From assembly GCA_903872345.1 (NCBI GenBank), contig CAIQKM010000108.1, positions 1-64,000 on the forward strand: a stretch of DNA of 64,000 bases. The letters are read 5' to 3'. Origin of the DNA: an uncultured Verrucomicrobia subdivision 3 bacterium (GTDB taxonomy: Bacteria > Verrucomicrobiota > Verrucomicrobiia > Limisphaerales > UBA11358). This document shows, piece after piece, positions 25,616 through 35,124 of this stretch. The first letter of the stretch is position 1; the number at the start of each line of letters is the position of its first letter. Made by a program: the position numbers and the translations under genes. A model generated the notes under the pieces. That model was not told where the DNA came from and ran no database searches. It worked only from the letters and a program-made list of their open reading frames with translations.

Positions 25616-28600
25616 ATGAAAATGATTGACCTTAATAATCCGTTTCAACCGCGCCGGGCGTTCCGCTCCGGGTGGTTTAAGTTCTGTCTGGCGGCGCTGA
25701 CGGTGCCGGCCGCCGCCTTTGGCACCCCCACCAACACTTGGAACGGCGCCAGCAGCACGGGCGCCAACTGGAGTGACGCCGCCAACTGGGGCGGCACGGC
25801 GGTGGCCAGCGGGAATGTTCTGTATTTTAGCGGCAGCACCCGCACCACCAACACGAATGACGTCTCCGGCCTGAGCCTCGCAGGGGTAACACTGACCAAC
25901 AGCCTGTGGACCATCCGGGGCAATGCGGTGACGCTCAGCGGCGGCACATTTGCCGCCAGTGTGGCCGGAACCAGCACATGGGCATTGGACAGCGCCTTGA
26001 GCAGCACACCCTCGTTCACGCAGGTGGCGGGAACGGATATCCTGAATCTGGCCGGCGTCCTATCGGGCAGCGGTGGCATTACCAAATCCGCCGGCAGTGC
26101 CGGGCAGGGCGTGGTTTTCCTGTCCAACACGAACAACAGTTTCACCGGCCAGGTGAATATCCGCTCGGGCATTGTCCAGTTTTCCAGTCTGGCTCCCGGT
26201 GGGCAGAATAGTTCGCTGGGCTCCGGTTCCGGCTCGATCCTGGTGGGCTACACCGGCACTTCCTATGCCGGGTCATTGGTTTATGCAGGCACCAACAACG
26301 GCGCCACCGATCGCGCGCTCGCCTTTGCCAACCTGACCACGTCGTCGGTAAACTTCAGCAACAACAGCCCGAACAATTCGAGCCTGACGTTTGACAGCAC
26401 GGTGCCGGTGGCCATGACGGATGGCACGACGGGCATGGTCTTTCCGCTGACGCTGGCCGGAACTTCGACCGGAACCAACCTGTTTACGACGCAATTTGGC
26501 GCTTCCCTGTGGGGCGGCAGCCTGCAGATCGCCGGGCCGGGCACCTGGGCGTTTAGCAATGTGTTCAATTTCACCGGCACGATGAATGTGGCCACGAATT
26601 CGCACGTGGTGCTCCTGTACAACGCCAGTCTCGGGGATCCGCGTTCAGATGTCCCCGGCTTCTCCCAGATCAGCTTCAGCCCGGGGTCCACGCTGGATGT
26701 CAGCTCCTTTGACACGAATGCCAGCACCTACACGCTGGCCAATTACGGCGGCTATCCCCAGATTCTTGTGGCGGGTCGCACCAACACCCCGGCCACGGAT
26801 ATCAACGGCAGTCTGAGTCTGGCGGGCGCCGGCGGCGCCACCCTGAATGTGGCCGGCAGCAGCATTCCCGGCACGCTGACCATCAGCAGCAATTTCATTC
26901 CCGCCTCGGGCACCATCAAGATGGATCTCAGCACCAATACCACGGTCGGTTCGGCGGTCAACGACCTGATTCTGGTGGGCGGCAATCTGGATTTGAGCCA
27001 GGGTAACACGCTCATTGCCGTAAATGCCTTCAAGGGCGCGGTCAAAACCAACACCCCGTACACCATCATCTCCTACACCGGCACACTGACCGGTGATGCC
27101 TCCGGTCTGAGTGTGCCGGCTCCGAGCCGCACCTTGAATCCCGGGGTGGTTTCCACGGCGGTGCCCGGCTTGGTGCAGGTGACGTTTTATCCCAGCGGCC
27201 AGACGAATGCCAACCTGGTCTGGTCCGGCTACTCCGGCCCCAACTGGGACCTGGATACCACGCTCAACTGGCTGAACGGCGGCAGTGGCGATTATTTCTT
27301 CAATGCGGACAATGTAACCTTCAACGATTCCGCCAGCCAGACGGCGGTCAATCTGGTCGGACCGCTGGTGCCCGGCAGCATGGTGGTTTCCAACAGTGTG
27401 AACCCCTACGTGTTTGCCACCACCGGCAGCGGTTATATTGGCGGCGGCTCACTGCTCAAGCAGGGGACGGCGGAACTGCAGATCAACACGGCGAATAGCT
27501 ACTCCGGTGGCACGACCGTCAGCGCGGGTACGGTTTCGGCGGGGAATGGCTTGGCCCTGGGATCGGGTCCGGTCACACTGGGTGACGCCAACACCGGCGC
27601 CAATTCGGTGAGTCTGCTGGTGACGAACGGGGCGGCGATTACCAACGCCATAACGGTCAGTTCGAGCATCGGTGGCACGGCGGTGATCGGTTATGAAGGC
27701 GGCGCCAATGGCACGCTCGACGGCCCCATTGTCCTGCAACACAACCTCACCATCTACACCACCAACGCCACGACGAGCTATTCGCTGCTCATGCAGGGCG
27801 GCATTACCGGCACCGGCAATGTAACGATAACGGGCGGTGGCACCGTGAAATGGCAGAATAATGTGGCGGCCGGCTTCACGAATCCGTTCGCGTTCGCGGG
27901 CAACCTTTACCTGACGCCGGGAACCAATCCCGCGCCCGCCCTGAACACGACGTACCTGGGCATCAACGATGTCATTTCCAACACGGTCAACATTTCGGTG
28001 GCCGCCAACACGGTTCTGGCCGACATCAATTCCGCACCGTTCAATGTCCTGAGCGGGGCCGGCTGGGTGGAACCCGGCATCGGCGCCGCTTATTCCCCCA
28101 CCGTCATCATTGGCAGCACGGGCGGATCGGGAACCTTCTCCGGCTCGTTCACCACCAACTCCGGCGGCTACTCCTGCGCGCTCATCAAGAATGGCGCCGG
28201 AACGGAAACCTTCACCGGAGACAATAGCGTTTCCACCGGCAACACGACCATCAACGCCGGCACGCTGGCCGTCAACAACACCACCGGGTACGGCCTGGGG
28301 GTGGGCGGCGTGGGGGTGGGCACCAACGGCACGCTGGCGGGCACCGGGATCATTTATGCCGCCAGCAACAGCACGTTCAGCATCACCGGCGTCATTTCGG
28401 TTGGCAACGCCGGTGACACGACCGGCCAGACCTTCACGCTCACAAACACGGCGGGGCTCTACATCAACTCCGGCGGAGCATTGAATGTGGATCTGTTCAG
28501 TGGCGCCGGTGCGGGCAACAACACCGGCACGGCGGCGGCGGCGGACACCCTGATCGCCCAATGCCCGGTGACCTTGCGGACCAATTCCATCCTGAACGTG

Positions 28601-29026
28601 GGGAATCCCAAAAACCTGACGGCCTGGGCCGTGGGCGACAAGTGGAAAATTGCGAGCTGGAATTCCACCCCGACCAATGGTTTCTCTACCTTCAATCTGC
28701 CGACGTTGCCCTCCAATCTGGCCTGGGACACGTCAAGTCTGTACAGCGCCGGCGTGATCGGCATCGTGGCCGGCGGACCGACAAAGGCGGCAAGCATCCT
28801 CGGTTCCAGCATCATTGGAACGGACTTTATCATCAGCGGCACGAACCTCAATGGCGGCGCCAGCTTCCATTATGCGGTGCTGACCACGACGAATCTGGCC
28901 ATTCCGTTGACGAACTGGATGGTGCTGACCACCAACTCGTTTAACGCGGACGGGTCGTTCACCTTTACCAACGCGATCAACGCGACGCAACCGCAAAAGT
29001 TCTTTGATGTTAGGGCGGTGCAGTAA
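25616..29026 (+). CDS. Large secreted PATR (autotransporter-associated beta-strand) protein
   Basis: An 1136-residue protein. After a charged N-terminus and signal anchor (F-C-L-A-A-L-T-V-P-A-A-A-F-G) it opens with T-W-N-G-A ... W-S-D-A-A-N-W-G-G. It then continues as Gly/Thr/Asn-rich beta-helix repeats (for example N-S-Y-S-G-G-T-T-V-S-A-G-T-V and G-D-N-S-V-S-T-G-N-T-T-I-N-A-G-T-L). It has no autotransporter barrel and ends in the roughly 75-residue module shared with other secreted proteins here (Y-A-V-L-T-T-T-N ... L-T-N-W ... K-F-F-D-V-R). Probably a cell-surface or extracellular fibre-like protein, with no enzymatic motif. A strong terminator follows at 29050. Confidence 0.85.
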   Translation: MKMIDLNNPFQPRRAFRSGWFKFCLAALTVPAAAFGTPTNTWNGASSTGANWSDAANWGGTAVASGNVLYFSGSTRTTNTNDVSGLSLAGVTLTNSLWTIRGNAVTLSGGTFAASVAGTSTWALDSALSSTPSFTQVAGTDILNLAGVLSGSGGITKSAGSAGQGVVFLSNTNNSFTGQVNIRSGIVQFSSLAPGGQNSSLGSGSGSILVGYTGTSYAGSLVYAGTNNGATDRALAFANLTTSSVNFSNNSPNNSSLTFDSTVPVAMTDGTTGMVFPLTLAGTSTGTNLFTTQFGASLWGGSLQIAGPGTWAFSNVFNFTGTMNVATNSHVVLLYNASLGDPRSDVPGFSQISFSPGSTLDVSSFDTNASTYTLANYGGYPQILVAGRTNTPATDINGSLSLAGAGGATLNVAGSSIPGTLTISSNFIPASGTIKMDLSTNTTVGSAVNDLILVGGNLDLSQGNTLIAVNAFKGAVKTNTPYTIISYTGTLTGDASGLSVPAPSRTLNPGVVSTAVPGLVQVTFYPSGQTNANLVWSGYSGPNWDLDTTLNWLNGGSGDYFFNADNVTFNDSASQTAVNLVGPLVPGSMVVSNSVNPYVFATTGSGYIGGGSLLKQGTAELQINTANSYSGGTTVSAGTVSAGNGLALGSGPVTLGDANTGANSVSLLVTNGAAITNAITVSSSIGGTAVIGYEGGANGTLDGPIVLQHNLTIYTTNATTSYSLLMQGGITGTGNVTITGGGTVKWQNNVAAGFTNPFAFAGNLYLTPGTNPAPALNTTYLGINDVISNTVNISVAANTVLADINSAPFNVLSGAGWVEPGIGAAYSPTVIIGSTGGSGTFSGSFTTNSGGYSCALIKNGAGTETFTGDNSVSTGNTTINAGTLAVNNTTGYGLGVGGVGVGTNGTLAGTGIIYAASNSTFSITGVISVGNAGDTTGQTFTLTNTAGLYINSGGALNVDLFSGAGAGNNTGTAAAADTLIAQCPVTLRTNSILNVGNPKNLTAWAVGDKWKIASWNSTPTNGFSTFNLPTLPSNLAWDTSSLYSAGVIGIVAGGPTKAASILGSSIIGTDFIISGTNLNGGASFHYAVLTTTNLAIPLTNWMVLTTNSFNADGSFTFTNAINATQPQKFFDVRAVQ

Positions 29027-29049
29027 AACAATTGGTGTTGTTGAGGGGG

Positions 29050-29088
29050 CGGCAACCGGTGCGTGGGTTCACCGGTTGCCGTTTTTTT
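29050..29088 (+). terminator. Rho-independent terminator after the PATR gene
   Basis: The 12-bp perfect stem CGGCAACCGGTG (29050-29061) / CACCGGTTGCCG (29070-29081) has an 8-base loop and is followed by seven T. It lies 24 bases after the stop of the PATR gene. Confidence 0.93.
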
Positions 29089-29249
29089 ATGGTCCAAACG
29101 CCCGCGCGCCAGACGGAAATACCGCCATCCATGGCACCGGCCCGGGCCGCCGGCGGGAGAGCAGGATTCCCGTTTTTCAGAGCACAAACATGCCCTAGAG
29201 AAAAGCCCGGTTTTAGGTTACCTTCACCCGTTAAACCGACTTGAATTGA

Positions 29250-32200
29250 ATGATGCCAAACCGCTTGGAAAAACTGCTGCCGGTCCGGGCGGTCATTTGC
29301 GGATTGCTCCTGCTGGCGGGCAACCTGCGGGCGGACCCGTTTGACACGCTGCGGCTCTACTGGCAAAACCAGTTGACGGGCACCAACATCAGTTCCTCCA
29401 CCCTCGCCAGCCGGGCCAATACAGCCAACTCTTACTGGGGCACGCTGAACACCAATTCCTCCCGCACGAACCTGTGGAGCGATCTGCCGCTGGGCGGCAC
29501 CTCGGCGAATCTCACCTCCAGTTTCAGCCGGCTGGAACAGATGGCGCTGGCGTGGGCCTCGCCGGGCTGCTCCCTGCAAGGCAACTCCAGCCTGGCCACG
29601 GCGATTGCCGGCGGGCTCGACTGGCTGGCGGCCAATGCCTACACGGCCACGGCGAGCGAATATGACAACTGGTGGGACTGGGAAATCGGCGGGCCCCAGC
29701 AATTCAACAACGCGGTGGTGCTGATGTATCCGGCTTTGACCGCAACCGAGCTCACCAATTACAACAACTCGGTGGATCATTTTAGCCCGCCCACCAAAAG
29801 CTGGGATACCGGGGCCAATCTGACCGATAAATGCAAGGTGGTGCTGCTCCGGGCCATCATCGGCAAAAACAGCACAAAGATGGGTTTGGGCCAGACGAAC
29901 CTGAGTCCGGTGTTTCCGTACGTGACGAATAGCGACGGGTTTTACCGCGACGGTTCATTCGTTCAGCACTCCGTGATCGCCTATACGGGCACCTATGGGA
30001 ATGTGCTGTTGAGCGACGTGGCGCAACTGGTGAATTTGCTGAACGGTTCGACATGGCAGATCACCGATCCCAACCTGACGAATGTTTACAACTGGGTAAC
30101 GAGTTCGTTTGAACCGCTGATTTACAACGGGGCGATGATGGACATGATGCGCGGGCGGGCGATTTCGCGGTCGTCGGAAACGGAATATTCGGACGGTGGC
30201 GGGGTGATTAACTCGGTACGGTCCATCGCCAATTTTGCCCCGGCGGCCACGGCGGCGGCGTTTACGAACTGGGCAAATTCGCCGCAAGTCGGTCCCGGGC
30301 AATACCAGTTTGCGAGCATGGACCGCGTGGTGGCGCTGCGTTCGGGTTTCGGCGTGGGGCTGAGCATGTCATCGAGCCGCATTGCGAACTATGAATCCAT
30401 CAATAACGAAAATCTGCACGGCTGGTTCACGGGCGATGGCATGACCTATCTGTATCTCGGCGGCACGGACACCCAATTTACCGGCGATTTCTGGCCGACG
30501 GTGGATCCGTATCATCTGCCGGGAACCACGGTGGAGGTGTTTGCGCGCACCAATGCCGCCGGTCAATCCACTACGACCGGGCAGACCTGGGTGGGCGGGG
30601 CGCAAGTGGCGAACACCTACGGGGCGGCAGGTATGTCCCTGGCGGCCAACGCCACGACCTTGGTGGCAAAAAAATCCTGGTTCATGCTGGATAACGAAAT
30701 CGTGTGTCTCGGCGCGGGCATCACCTGCGGGGGCGGCTACGAAATTGACACGACGGTGGAAGACCGGCTGCTGGGCCCGTCGCCAACGGCGAATTTTACG
30801 GTAAACGGAACCGCCTACGGCCCGGTGATGGGCTGGAGCGCCAGCCTCACCAACGCCTCCTGGTGCGCGTTGGATGGCGTGGCAGGCTATTATTTTCCCG
30901 GCGGGGCGACCAATTTGCAGGCGTCTTTCGTCACAAACACGGGGTCGTGGTCACAGATCAACACCGGCTATTCCACCAATCTTTACACGGATGATTACCT
31001 GAAACTCTGGTACAACCACGGATTGAAGCCGACGAACGCGACGTACGCGTATGTGGTGGTGCCCAATGCGACTGCGAGCAGCATGAGCAGCTACGCGGCC
31101 AATCCGGATATGGTGGTGCTGACCAACACGCCAACGGTGCAGGCGGCCAGCAAACCGACCTTGGGCGTGGTCGCCGCCAACTTTTGGGTGGATGGCACCA
31201 ATGCCGCCGACTTGATTACGGTCAATCGCAAGGCTTCGGTGATCTCTTGGGAAACTTTTTCCGGCATTTCGGTGGGCGTGTCCGATCCCACCCAGACGAA
31301 CAAGGCCACGATCACCGTGACGTTGAACCGCGCGGCCACCAGCACGATCTCGGCAGACCCCGGGGTGACGGTGGTTCAACTCTCGCCCCAAATCGTGTTG
31401 TCGGTAAATGTCAACGGCTCGCTCGGCCAAACCTATCAGGCCTCATTTGCGTATGCACCGCCCACCGTGACGTGGGATGCGAACACCGGCACCACGGGCG
31501 CGCAAGACGGCACCGGCTACTGGGATTATGGCTACTGGTGGACGGGCACGAGCGATGTGGGCTGGAGCGATGCACCACCGTATGTGGCGGTATTGGGGGC
31601 CGGCGGCACGGCCGGAAGGGTGACGCTGTTGAATTCGCATACTGCCTACGGACTGACGTTTAATCCGGTGAGCAGCGGGGCGTATGCGCTGGCGGGCATC
31701 GGGTCGCTGACGCTCACCAATGGCATCACGGCGAATGCCTCGGCCACGGTGGGCGTGCCCGTGATCGTGGGAGCCAATCAGACGTGGTCGGTGACCAGCA
31801 ACCAGGTGCTCACGGTGAATGGTGCGATCGGCGGCAATGGCACCCTGACGGTAAACGCGGCGGGGGGAACACTGGTGTTGAGCGGCATCAATACCTTTAC
31901 CAACAATGTGACGGTGACGGCGGGCTCGGTGTGGATCAACAACAGCAGTGCCCTCGGCGGCGGCGGCAAAACCGTGACCTTGAACAACGGCACGGCGGGC
32001 CAACCCGGGTTGCACCTGAATGGCACCAATGGAAACATTCTGCTGCCGGCGGGCATCGGCTATCTGACCAGTTGCACGAGTGGCTCCCTGTTCAATGAGG
32101 CGGGCAGCAATGAATTGGACGGGCCAATCACTCTGACCAGTGGCGGCGGCGACACCTATATTTATGCCAATAGCGGGACGCTCACGCTGGCGGGCGGCCT

Positions 32201-33113
32201 GGCGCCCAATACATCGGCCCGCAATCTGCGGCTGTGCGGTGCGGGCACCGGGAGAGTGACCGGGGTGATTGCGGATGGATCTGGTTATCCGCTGGCCGGT
32301 CTCTTCAAACAGGATGCGGGCACTTGGACGCTCGCCAATACGAACACGTTTTCGGGCGGGACGACGGTGAACGGCGGCACGTTGCTGGTGAATGGTTCGC
32401 TCAGTACGAATGCGGTCACGGTGGCGGCGGCCGGAACGTTGGGCGGCACCGGCACGATCACCGGGCCCGTGACATTGACCGGCACGATTTCACCTGGCGG
32501 TAACAGCGTGGGCACGCTGACCACCGGCACTGAAGCGTGGAACAGTGGCGGCACGTACCAGTTTAATTTAAGCAATGCGACGAACAGTTCCGGCTTGAGT
32601 TTGCTGAACATCAATGGTTTGCTCAATGTGTCGGCCGGCACCGGCAGTCCGGTAACCATTAAACTGATATCCATGAATACGAATGCCACGGCCGGTCCGA
32701 TAACCGGCTTTGCCAGCGGTAATTCGTACACTTGGCCGCTGGCGGTGGCCAGCGGGGGCCTGACGAATTTCAGTCCGGCGAAGTTTACGGTGAACACCAA
32801 CGGTTTTCGCAATGCCACCACCGGCACGTTTAGCGTGAGCACCAATGGCAATTCATTGGTGCTGATCTATGCCGGACCAACCTTGACCATGCCGGTGCTG
32901 AACAGTTCCGCCAGCCTGACGGCGGGCGTATTCAATTTGAGTTTCAGCGGGCCGAACGGGCAGAGTTACCGCGTGCTGGAAACCACCAACATAACGTTGC
33001 CGCTGACGAACTGGCTGGCCCTGACCAACGGTGTGTTCGGCACGGGTATGGTTAATTTTGCCGATCCGACGGCCACCAATCTCCAGCGGTTTTATCGGGT
33101 CACTTCACCGTAA
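29250..33113 (+). CDS. PL8-family polysaccharide lyase fused to PATR repeats
   Basis: A 1287-residue secreted protein with signal peptide (V-I-C-G-L-L-L-L-A-G-N-L-R-A). Residues 30-750 form a PL8 lyase (chondroitin AC/hyaluronate lyase family). Candidate catalytic residues are N190, H240, Y249 and R303/R307 (R-G-R-A-I-S-R), with E387 in N-N-E-N. Their spacing agrees with my recollection of the Flavobacterium chondroitinase AC set. PL8 enzymes cut uronic-acid glycans by beta-elimination. From about residue 760, PATR beta-helix repeats appear (N-T-F-S-G-G-T-T-V-N-G-G-T-L), then the shared C-terminal F-Y-R-V module. The GH18 gene follows 13 bases later. The substrate is inferred to be chondroitin or hyaluronan. 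Confidence 0.88.
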   Translation: MMPNRLEKLLPVRAVICGLLLLAGNLRADPFDTLRLYWQNQLTGTNISSSTLASRANTANSYWGTLNTNSSRTNLWSDLPLGGTSANLTSSFSRLEQMALAWASPGCSLQGNSSLATAIAGGLDWLAANAYTATASEYDNWWDWEIGGPQQFNNAVVLMYPALTATELTNYNNSVDHFSPPTKSWDTGANLTDKCKVVLLRAIIGKNSTKMGLGQTNLSPVFPYVTNSDGFYRDGSFVQHSVIAYTGTYGNVLLSDVAQLVNLLNGSTWQITDPNLTNVYNWVTSSFEPLIYNGAMMDMMRGRAISRSSETEYSDGGGVINSVRSIANFAPAATAAAFTNWANSPQVGPGQYQFASMDRVVALRSGFGVGLSMSSSRIANYESINNENLHGWFTGDGMTYLYLGGTDTQFTGDFWPTVDPYHLPGTTVEVFARTNAAGQSTTTGQTWVGGAQVANTYGAAGMSLAANATTLVAKKSWFMLDNEIVCLGAGITCGGGYEIDTTVEDRLLGPSPTANFTVNGTAYGPVMGWSASLTNASWCALDGVAGYYFPGGATNLQASFVTNTGSWSQINTGYSTNLYTDDYLKLWYNHGLKPTNATYAYVVVPNATASSMSSYAANPDMVVLTNTPTVQAASKPTLGVVAANFWVDGTNAADLITVNRKASVISWETFSGISVGVSDPTQTNKATITVTLNRAATSTISADPGVTVVQLSPQIVLSVNVNGSLGQTYQASFAYAPPTVTWDANTGTTGAQDGTGYWDYGYWWTGTSDVGWSDAPPYVAVLGAGGTAGRVTLLNSHTAYGLTFNPVSSGAYALAGIGSLTLTNGITANASATVGVPVIVGANQTWSVTSNQVLTVNGAIGGNGTLTVNAAGGTLVLSGINTFTNNVTVTAGSVWINNSSALGGGGKTVTLNNGTAGQPGLHLNGTNGNILLPAGIGYLTSCTSGSLFNEAGSNELDGPITLTSGGGDTYIYANSGTLTLAGGLAPNTSARNLRLCGAGTGRVTGVIADGSGYPLAGLFKQDAGTWTLANTNTFSGGTTVNGGTLLVNGSLSTNAVTVAAAGTLGGTGTITGPVTLTGTISPGGNSVGTLTTGTEAWNSGGTYQFNLSNATNSSGLSLLNINGLLNVSAGTGSPVTIKLISMNTNATAGPITGFASGNSYTWPLAVASGGLTNFSPAKFTVNTNGFRNATTGTFSVSTNGNSLVLIYAGPTLTMPVLNSSASLTAGVFNLSFSGPNGQSYRVLETTNITLPLTNWLALTNGVFGTGMVNFADPTATNLQRFYRVTSP

Positions 33114-33126
33114 AACACATCCGCCA

Positions 33127-35124
33127 ATGAGCCCATCACGTCATCCACTGGCCAGGCTGATCATTATGGGCATACTGCTGAACCGCCTGGTGTCGGCATG
33201 GGCGGGCGGCTGGCCGGCGCAATTGTTTGCCCCTTACGCGGATTTCACCGCGTGGCCGCCGTATGATCTGATGGGCGCGGCCACGAACAGCGGCCTGCGT
33301 TATGCCACACTGGCATTCATCGTGGCGGATCCCTCCCAGAATGCGGCCACCGCCCCGGTGACCAATCTGCCGGCGTGGGGCGGGTTTACCGCGTACTCGG
33401 CGGCGAGCGGATACCGGGTGGGCGATATCGCCGCGTTTCGCGCGCTGGGCGGCGACGTGGTGGTTTCTTTCGGCGGCGAGGCGGGCACGGAACTGGCGGT
33501 TTATGTCACGGACACCAACCGGTTGAAGGCGGCGTACCAATTTGTGATCAACACCTACAGCGCCACGCGGATTGATTTTGATATTGAAGGCTCGTGGGTG
33601 GCGGATGCGCCTTCCATCAACCGGCGCTCGGCGGTGCTGGCGGCGCTCCAAGCGGACGCGGCAACAGCCGGACGCACGTTGCAAATTTCCCTGACGCTGC
33701 CGGTGCTGCCATCGGGATTGGACAACAACGGGCTTTATGTGCTGCAATCGGCGGTGAGCAATCACGTGAACCTCGCCGCCGTGAACATCATGGCCATGGA
33801 TTACGGAGATAATGCGGCGCCGAATCCGGCCGGACACATGGGCGATTATGCGATCATGGCGGCGACGAATCTGTTCAACCAGCTCAAATCGGTTTATGCG
33901 GCGGCCAACCTTTCCAAAACGGACGCACAACTCTGGCAGATGATCGGCGTGACGCCCATGCTGGGAGTGAATGATGCGCAGGATGAAATCTTTGATCAGA
34001 CTGCGGCGGCAAAACTGGTCGGCTACGCGGAAAATAAGAGCTTCGGCGAGCTGGCGTTTTGGTCGTTGAACCGCGATCAGCCGGGCGATTCGGGCATTAC
34101 GCAAACGGCGTTTCAATTCACGGAAACCTTTCTGCCGTTCGGCGGCGGGGTTGCCCCGGCACCCGTGATTTCACCGGCCAATGCGGGAGTCATTGTACCG
34201 GCCACGGGAACGACCAACTTGGTTTTTCCGGTCACCTTGTCCACCACATCCACCGGCGCGGTGAGCGTGGCGTATTTCACAAGCGACGGGTCGGCGACGG
34301 CGACGGGTGATTATCGGTCCACCAACGGGACGCTGGTTTTTGCCCCGGGTCAAACGGCGGGAACCATTGCCGTCGTTGTGCCGGGAACAACCAATGCGGG
34401 GCCGAACAAATATTTTTATCTCAACCTAACCAATGCCACGGGGGCGAATCTGTTTATCACGCAGGTGACGGGCACGATTACCAATAACTATTCCAATGGC
34501 GGCGGCGGTGGGCAGACCAATGGCAGCGGCACCGGGGGCGAGTGCGCCATCACGACGCAATGGGTGGTGACGTACGACAGCGGCGCGGCGTTTCAGGCGA
34601 TTCAGACGCTTAACAACCCGAACAGCACGAATATCACCCTGACTAGTTTTGCCTTCAACGCGGCGTTCACGAACATTGACTGGATTGACGCCGGAAGCAC
34701 GAGCGGCTGGGTGATACCGGCGCGCAGTGGCAACCATTACACCATCGGCAGCGGCTGGTCGGTGCCGGCGGTGATCCCGGCGGGCGGCAGTTTGCAACTG
34801 ACGTATCAGGGTGAACCGGGCGGCGGTCCGCCCGCGCCAACAAATCTGGTTATCAACGGCGTGACGGTGGGAAATTGCGGCAATGGAACGCCCGTATATT
34901 TCACTTCCGTGATCCGCAGCGGAAACAGTATTGCACTGACGTGGAAGACGCTGGGTGGCAGCACCAATTGGGTGCAGGCCGCCGGTGTTCCTCTCTCGGG
35001 CTGGACCAACCTGAGCGGGCCGCTGGTGATTTCCGGCAGCGGGAGCGTTTCCACAAACTGGACGGAGATCGGCGGGGCGACGAATGGTCGGGCCAGATTT
35101 TACCGGGTACTGGTCAATTATTGA
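33127..35124 (+). CDS. GH18 glycosidase-like protein with Calx-beta and carbohydrate-binding domains
   Basis: A 665-residue secreted protein. Residues 30-340 are a GH18 barrel with the D150-x-D152-x-E154 catalytic signature (I-D-F-D-I-E) and M-A-M-D-Y-G-D. A Calx-beta-like domain follows (about 345-455), then a Gly-rich linker, a CBM2-like beta-sandwich (W-V-V-T-Y-D-S-G ... W-S-V-P-A-V-I-P-A-G-G-S), and the shared C-terminal module ending F-Y-R-V. GH18 enzymes hydrolyse chitin-type beta-1,4-GlcNAc bonds with substrate assistance. The catalytic Glu is present, so it should be active. It starts 13 bases after the PL8 gene. The last 11 bases overlap the convergent GH20 gene. Confidence 0.85.
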   Translation: MSPSRHPLARLIIMGILLNRLVSAWAGGWPAQLFAPYADFTAWPPYDLMGAATNSGLRYATLAFIVADPSQNAATAPVTNLPAWGGFTAYSAASGYRVGDIAAFRALGGDVVVSFGGEAGTELAVYVTDTNRLKAAYQFVINTYSATRIDFDIEGSWVADAPSINRRSAVLAALQADAATAGRTLQISLTLPVLPSGLDNNGLYVLQSAVSNHVNLAAVNIMAMDYGDNAAPNPAGHMGDYAIMAATNLFNQLKSVYAAANLSKTDAQLWQMIGVTPMLGVNDAQDEIFDQTAAAKLVGYAENKSFGELAFWSLNRDQPGDSGITQTAFQFTETFLPFGGGVAPAPVISPANAGVIVPATGTTNLVFPVTLSTTSTGAVSVAYFTSDGSATATGDYRSTNGTLVFAPGQTAGTIAVVVPGTTNAGPNKYFYLNLTNATGANLFITQVTGTITNNYSNGGGGGQTNGSGTGGECAITTQWVVTYDSGAAFQAIQTLNNPNSTNITLTSFAFNAAFTNIDWIDAGSTSGWVIPARSGNHYTIGSGWSVPAVIPAGGSLQLTYQGEPGGGPPAPTNLVINGVTVGNCGNGTPVYFTSVIRSGNSIALTWKTLGGSTNWVQAAGVPLSGWTNLSGPLVISGSGSVSTNWTEIGGATNGRARFYRVLVNY

